The position numbers were made by a program, and so were the translations under genes. A stretch of DNA of 64,000 nucleotides from Argentina anserina (Eukaryota > Streptophyta > Magnoliopsida > Rosales > Rosaceae). Numbering within the stretch: position 1 is the stretch's first letter; each line of letters opens with the position of its first letter. Location of the stretch: NCBI RefSeq assembly GCF_933775445.1, contig NC_065878.1, positions 3,928,001 to 3,992,000 on the forward strand. Direction: 5' to 3'. The notes under the pieces are model-generated. The model saw only the letters and a program-made list of their open reading frames with translations, made no database searches and was not told where the DNA came from. Of the stretch, positions 59,709 to 64,000 are shown in pieces.

Positions 59709-62700
59709 ATGGAAAAGCGAACCAAGAGTGTTTGGGAACAGGGGAGCCGAGGTTTCGACCTTGACTGTCCCACGTTCGAACACACCAGATCAGGCTATTA
59801 CTTTGAGAGGGGGCGTTCTGGGGAGTTTGTCCCTGCTAAGTGATGCGAGGTCAGCAAATAACCCGTTGAGCCTTTTGGTGGAGGGTATAGAATATATGGC
59901 AGAAAAAAAAACATGGAAGCCAAGACAAGCGGAGCGAAGAATCAATATTACTTGGGTGACCAAGTGATCGACCTGCCCGGGATATGCGCCACCCTAGAGG
60001 AACTGGTGTCGATCTAGACTTTTTTTTCAAAGTGCCGGAGGACATTATCTTGCGCCTGTTAGCAGAGGGTAAGATGGCGCATGATCTGACGTCGGGGTCT
60101 TGCTGCGTATAGAAGTTTTCTAAAGCGTGCGATTGACGTTCCTGCTTCCCCAACTATGTGTAGTAAATGTTGTCTTGCCTACACGTGGCGCAACGACAAT
60201 TGACGCTGAACATGTGGAGGTAGCTATTCGGGACTGGCGTCATTTTTAAGGCGCTTTAACAGCATATGCCGTACTGGCAAGAGTTCCTGACTTGCTAGAT
60301 GTTGAAGTACAACGACAAGGCGGGGAGCAGGGGCTGTGTGAAGTTGATCCCGCAGATGCGGAATTATTTGACCCTCTTGAACGAATACCTTAGCGACACG
60401 CCAACACTGTGACGAGACCGCGTATTCGTCCTTGAGGGCCCGTGGCAAAAGAGGGGCACGTTTTTCAAAGTTCCCGGGAACTTCCAGCCCATTTGTTAGT
60501 ATTCATTCGGTCTATTCCCCCATTTTGTTGGGACTAACACCTGGTGGTCATTTGTAGTTTCCGTGGCGGCCAGCCTCACGCCGCTGATAGAGAAGCAGTT
60601 GGCTCGGTGTATCCGGGCGTTTCCCGCTACTGCTCGGAGTTCATATTGGTTGTGCCAATTTGTGGTGTATGAACACCACCGGATGGGAGTGAAGTCTAGT
60701 AAGTTTTGTTTTCTCAACTCTTTGTTGTGTTGTATGCTTGGCCCTAATTGAACCATTTCTCTTGTAGTGGCTTCGGTGGAGGGTGTGATGCCGTGAGGGA
60801 AGAAATCGGGCGTGTACGACATTATCTCGGATGAGGAGGTTCTCCGGGGGCTAGAGCAGGAGTCCAGTGTGGTGCGGTTGAAGATATTAATCCCTCAATC
60901 GGGAGTGGTACTGTGCCGTTGCTGGAAGAGCTGGACGAGGATGTGTTCTTCCGAATACTTCTTCCCTGGGAGAAGTAAGCGTGCTTCCGGCTGATGTGGC
61001 CGCCTACTGGGGGTTACCCCTACTATGGAGCCTCTAGGAGCCCCAGTCGATGTGGAGGAGGAAGTGGAAGAGATAGGCGTGGCGTCGGAAGAGCAAGAGG
61101 TGGACTAGAAGAAGGAAGCAGAAGAGATAGGCATGGAGCCGGAAGAGCAAGAGGTGGACCCAGAAGAGGAAGAGATGTGGAGGACTTGGGGGAGGACAAA
61201 AAAAGTATGTCCAGGCTCAGGAGGAAACTGTGGCGCCTGACTCAGAGCTAGTTATTGGGGTTACGCCCACTATGTTGGAGAATTTGGGCGCCCAAGTAGA
61301 AGAAACAGCTGAGCCGGTGCCAACCGTGTTGGAGCATGTTCCACTCAGGAAGTTAATTGATGTGGAGACAAGTTCAAAGCGGGCGGAGGCCAACACGACG
61401 GGACCGGAGCAAGGGCTGAAGAGGGGCTGGGAAAACGTCGCGACTGAGAGGGTCCACAAGAAAGCTAAGAGAAGCTCTCATTCCACAACTAGGGAGACGC
61501 GGGCTAGCATCACCGCGGGGCTGTCCGAGATTAGCGAGTTAAAGCCCCACTTACGCCGGATGATGGAGCACATGCGCTATAGGTGCCAAGGGTCAACCTT
61601 GCGGGATAGCGACGACCCGTAGGAGAACTTTTGGGAAAAAGAGAACATTTGTTCTTTGTTTTCTAACTAAGCGTGGTGGCAGGCCATGTCCGGGAATTAC
61701 AATGCCCAAGAAGATTGTTGGCCCATTACCGGAATGATGTGGCAGACAAGGAGAAGATTATCATCGAATACTTCACGGCGAATCAACGGCTGACCCAAAC
61801 ATTGAAGGTGATGGAAGATGTCCAGGCCATTGATTCGATCTGTATTGCCGAGGCTGAGGAGGTGGTTGCGGATTTGCGGCGTGCGACCCAGAAGAGCCAG
61901 AAGTCACTATCCGCTAGTGACTCAGAAGTGGTGCGCTTGGGAGAGGAGTTGGCATAGAAGGAAAAGGGGGTAGCGGCATTGGCGGCGAAAAATGAAATGT
62001 TGTAGAAGTCAGAGGCTTTTGTACGGCAGCAGACATACAAATGGGTAAAGAAGGAGGAGGTTGTGATGGTGGAGAAAAATAATGTGGATACAACCAAGTT
62101 GGGGAGGGACTACAAGGATAGGGTGGAGGGGATGAAGTCCCGGTTGGAGACTGTCGCAGATGAGGCGTTGAAGACCAGGTTAGGGGAGGAGCGGCGAAGT
62201 TTTCAGATCAAATAGGATGCCTAGGAGAAGGAATTCGTGGGGAGACTGGAGGCGGAAAGAAAAGACACCGTGGCGGCTTACCGGGGGTCCCCAAATTTTA
62301 AGCAAGTGTAGAAGAAGGCGTTTCGCCAAGGAGAGACCTTTGGGCGCGACGAGTTTTACAAAATCAGGATGGAGCTGGGCATTGTTAATTTGGCCAAATG
62401 ATAGCTTTACTTTGATGAGGTAGAAGCCCGGGTGGAGGAGGAGAAAAAGAAGAAGGCTCAGGACCGAGCATCAGACTCTGGCTCTAGGTCAAGCCGAAAC
62501 CCGCATGTGTTCCCTCCGAGGAACGTCTCCCGGGACAGTGCTCTTTCAGCGGGACGAGACCATGGCCGACCCCAGGCTATATCGCCACCACCCTCGGCGA
62601 TAGCCGGAATAGAATCCTTTGGTCGAGGGAATGACACGAGCTCGCTTGTGCGGCAAACAATGGCTGGCAGGCCAGGGGGTTGGGCGAGGCCGGGGCAGGG

Positions 62701-62806
62701 GTGTTTAGTCGGCAAGGGATGTTGCCGAAGCTGGAGAGGCAACACTTATTATTTTGTTTTTGTTTTTGTAAATGTAAACCAATTTCAGTTTGACCGGGCG
62801 ATTTAA
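59709..62806 (+). pseudogene. Decayed multi-exon transposon-type ORF with coiled-coil C-terminus
   Basis: A plausible ATG (MEKRTKSVWEQG) at 59709 follows a leader with a possible intron (59607-59706). The readable frame then gives YYLGDQVIDLPGICATLEEL, PYWQEFLTC, GPWQKRGTFFKVPGNFQP, SLTPLIEKQLARCIRAFP, an acidic repeat region (61067-61174), a basic stretch and a long coiled coil rich in Glu/Lys/Arg (61681-62470). It ends in a Ser/Arg/Gly-rich tail (TAA at 62804-62806). Two short introns (60495-60557 and 60699-60767) keep the frame when removed. At least 13 in-frame stops occur, all TAG or TGA. The architecture resembles plant proteins annotated as putative gypsy-type transposon domain, but I cannot confirm the family. 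Confidence 0.55.
61067..61174 (+). repeat. 54-bp coding tandem repeat, two units
   Basis: Two units at 61067 and 61121 encode EEIGVASEEQEVD and EEIGMEPEEQEVD, acidic 18-residue repeats in the decayed transposon-type ORF. A TAG at 61106 stands in the first unit. Confidence 0.7.
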
Positions 62807-63692
62807 TGAACATTCCATTTGTTTATGTATTTATTTCAGGAAAACCCCAATTCGGAATAATAAATTGAATAAGATGATTTAATTACTTTTATTTTTTATT
62901 GTTAAACAATACAATAAACAACACTATTAATCTTCATGTATCAATTAAAAAATTACATAGAATTTTGTGATAAATGTCGATTAGAACCTCAGAGAAAATT
63001 AATAGATGTTAGAATTTTTCGTGTTGATTTTACTATTTGGTAAGTTTCATATCAATGAATAAAAAAATAATATTATTAATTATGAATTTAGGAGTGAAAG
63101 AGAAAATTAATTTGAGAAAATTGATTATGTAATTATTAATTATTAATTATGAATTTTTCGAGTTTGTTTATAATAATTAAATAAAAGTAGAATTTGAGAG
63201 ATATTAATGAATTGTATATTAATTTTATATCTAATCATAATATATTAATTATGGGCATATTCGAAAAAATATGGAGGTTTAAATAACATTTTAAGTATTT
63301 GTAAAAGTAGAATGGAGGTTTATTAAGTGACAAGATCAAAATATTGTTTTGTAGGTCAGAATAAAAGCTCCCAAACTATAATTAAATGATATGTGGGTTT
63401 ATGCTAATAGCATGTGTCAAAAATAGATATAAAACTAAATACCCCATTTTTAAATAAAAAGGGTATGGTCGAGTTTGGTGTATATAGCGGAAAGGAATAG
63501 GAAAACACATCTAGGTTTATTGTGATTAGAAGCAGATATCCAAAAAAAACAAACACGGTGTGAAGAAGACGGTGATGAACGTAATAGGTAGGAGATACAA
63601 GTGTAAGGCTAAGAGCAAAACTAAAAGTTTAGATGCAAAAAATTAAAATTGGAGGTACAAATAGCAAATCTGGAGGTCTAAATAGAGCCACC
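62807..63692. other. AT-rich intergenic, nothing recognised
   Basis: Strongly AT-rich (62860-63420), without ORFs, terminal repeats or known motifs. Confidence 0.5.
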
Positions 63693-63876
63693 TGTTTCAG
63701 GATGAAATAATTGTGTATTATTGAATGATATAGGGGCCTATATATAGGCATTACAAAACCACAATCCCGTAGGATTTGGAGTCCTAATCTATTACGGAGA
63801 TGCTAATTTATCTCCTAATAGGAAACCTATTAGGCTAAGACACACACAATGGTAGAATAGTAATTCTCCCGGAACA
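63693..63876 (-). repeat. 3' LTR of a third copia-type element
   Basis: 184 bp; on the minus strand it starts TGTTCCGGGAGAATTAC and ends CCTGAAACA. The purine tract ACAAGGGGGGG lies immediately before it (63877-63886). A TATATATAGG box sits at about 63738. The rest of the element lies beyond the window. It is a family different from copies L and R, but the 3' region is similar in layout. Confidence 0.7.
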
Positions 63877-64000
63877 CCCCCCCTTGTGTCGCATGCCTAG
63901 GTTGCATGGTGCACACATCGTTGCCTCGGTAAAAACCTTGTCAAGCAAAATAAAAACCTCTTGGGTACAAATAAAAGCTTGATCGAAAGGAAAAAGAGCA
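63877..64000 (-). mobile_element. 3' end of a copia-type element running off the window
   Basis: Purine tract, then sequence whose plus strand reads CATGGTGCACACATCGTTGCC and GTAAAAACCTTGTCAAGCAA, matching in layout and partly in words the 3' region of copy L at 1255-1310 (ATGGTGCATAAGATGTTGCC, TAAAAACCTTATCAAGTAA). Minus orientation. Confidence 0.65.

Noticed and set aside
59297..59783. Frames with Arg-Glu or Ser-Leu repeats on both strands
   Set aside because: Products of the (GA)27 microsatellite.

Overview
The window looks like a transposon-rich segment of a eudicot plant nuclear genome. A rosid, perhaps Rosaceae, is my impression from the style of the repeats, but I could not test it. 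The evidence for a plant is spliced plant-type genes (a 21-exon THO-complex gene, a plant VPS20, a plant CFAP20/BUG22) among LTR retrotransposons, solo LTRs and MITEs. No bacterial, viral-genome, tRNA, rRNA or CRISPR feature was seen.

Layout. (1) 1-26.2 kb is a nested retrotransposon block. A complete but decayed Ty1/copia element (1022-6872, minus, 211-bp LTRs, perfect GATTC target duplication) lies head to head with a second copy of the family (7117-26235, plus, 213-bp LTRs). The second copy carries a 400-bp hAT-type MITE with an 8-bp target duplication. It is also split by an Athila-like Ty3/gypsy element (12204-23500, minus), which has its own insertion: an LTR plus primer-binding site of a related element between the linker and RT regions of pol. 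A different LTR (23501-25854) sits exactly where Athila and copia sequence meet. (2) 26.2-31 kb holds a 2.9-kb solo LTR and older remnants. (3) 31.1-40.8 kb is THO1/HPR1 (plus strand, 21 coding exons, 611 aa). (4) 42.2-47.4 kb is VPS20 (CHMP6-like ESCRT-III subunit, 210 aa), with a 2.4-kb solo LTR of the same family as the 2.9-kb one inserted 22 bp after its stop codon. (5) 48.7-50 kb is a PIF/Harbinger-like non-autonomous element with a TTA duplication. (6) 50.97-53.0 kb is CFAP20/BUG22 on the minus strand (5 coding exons). (7) 53.06-55.61 kb, just upstream of CFAP20, is a run of six palindromic ~400-bp elements separated mostly by TA microsatellite. (8) 58.5-62.8 kb is a gene-like unit of probable transposon origin: seven exact-length 77-bp tandem repeats, a TATA box, a (GA)n leader, and a multi-exon ORF with 13 in-frame stops, all TAG or TGA. 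(9) The window ends inside a third copia-type element (LTR 63693-63876, minus).

The three intact genes are housekeeping genes: mRNP assembly and export (THO1), endosomal sorting (VPS20), and a conserved ciliary/nuclear protein (CFAP20). They show no operon-like relation. What is distinctive is how mobile DNA has landed at their edges: in the VPS20 3' UTR and just upstream of CFAP20.

Coordinates of exons, LTR ends and target duplications were read by hand. Domain assignments rest on recognised motifs, not on database searches.
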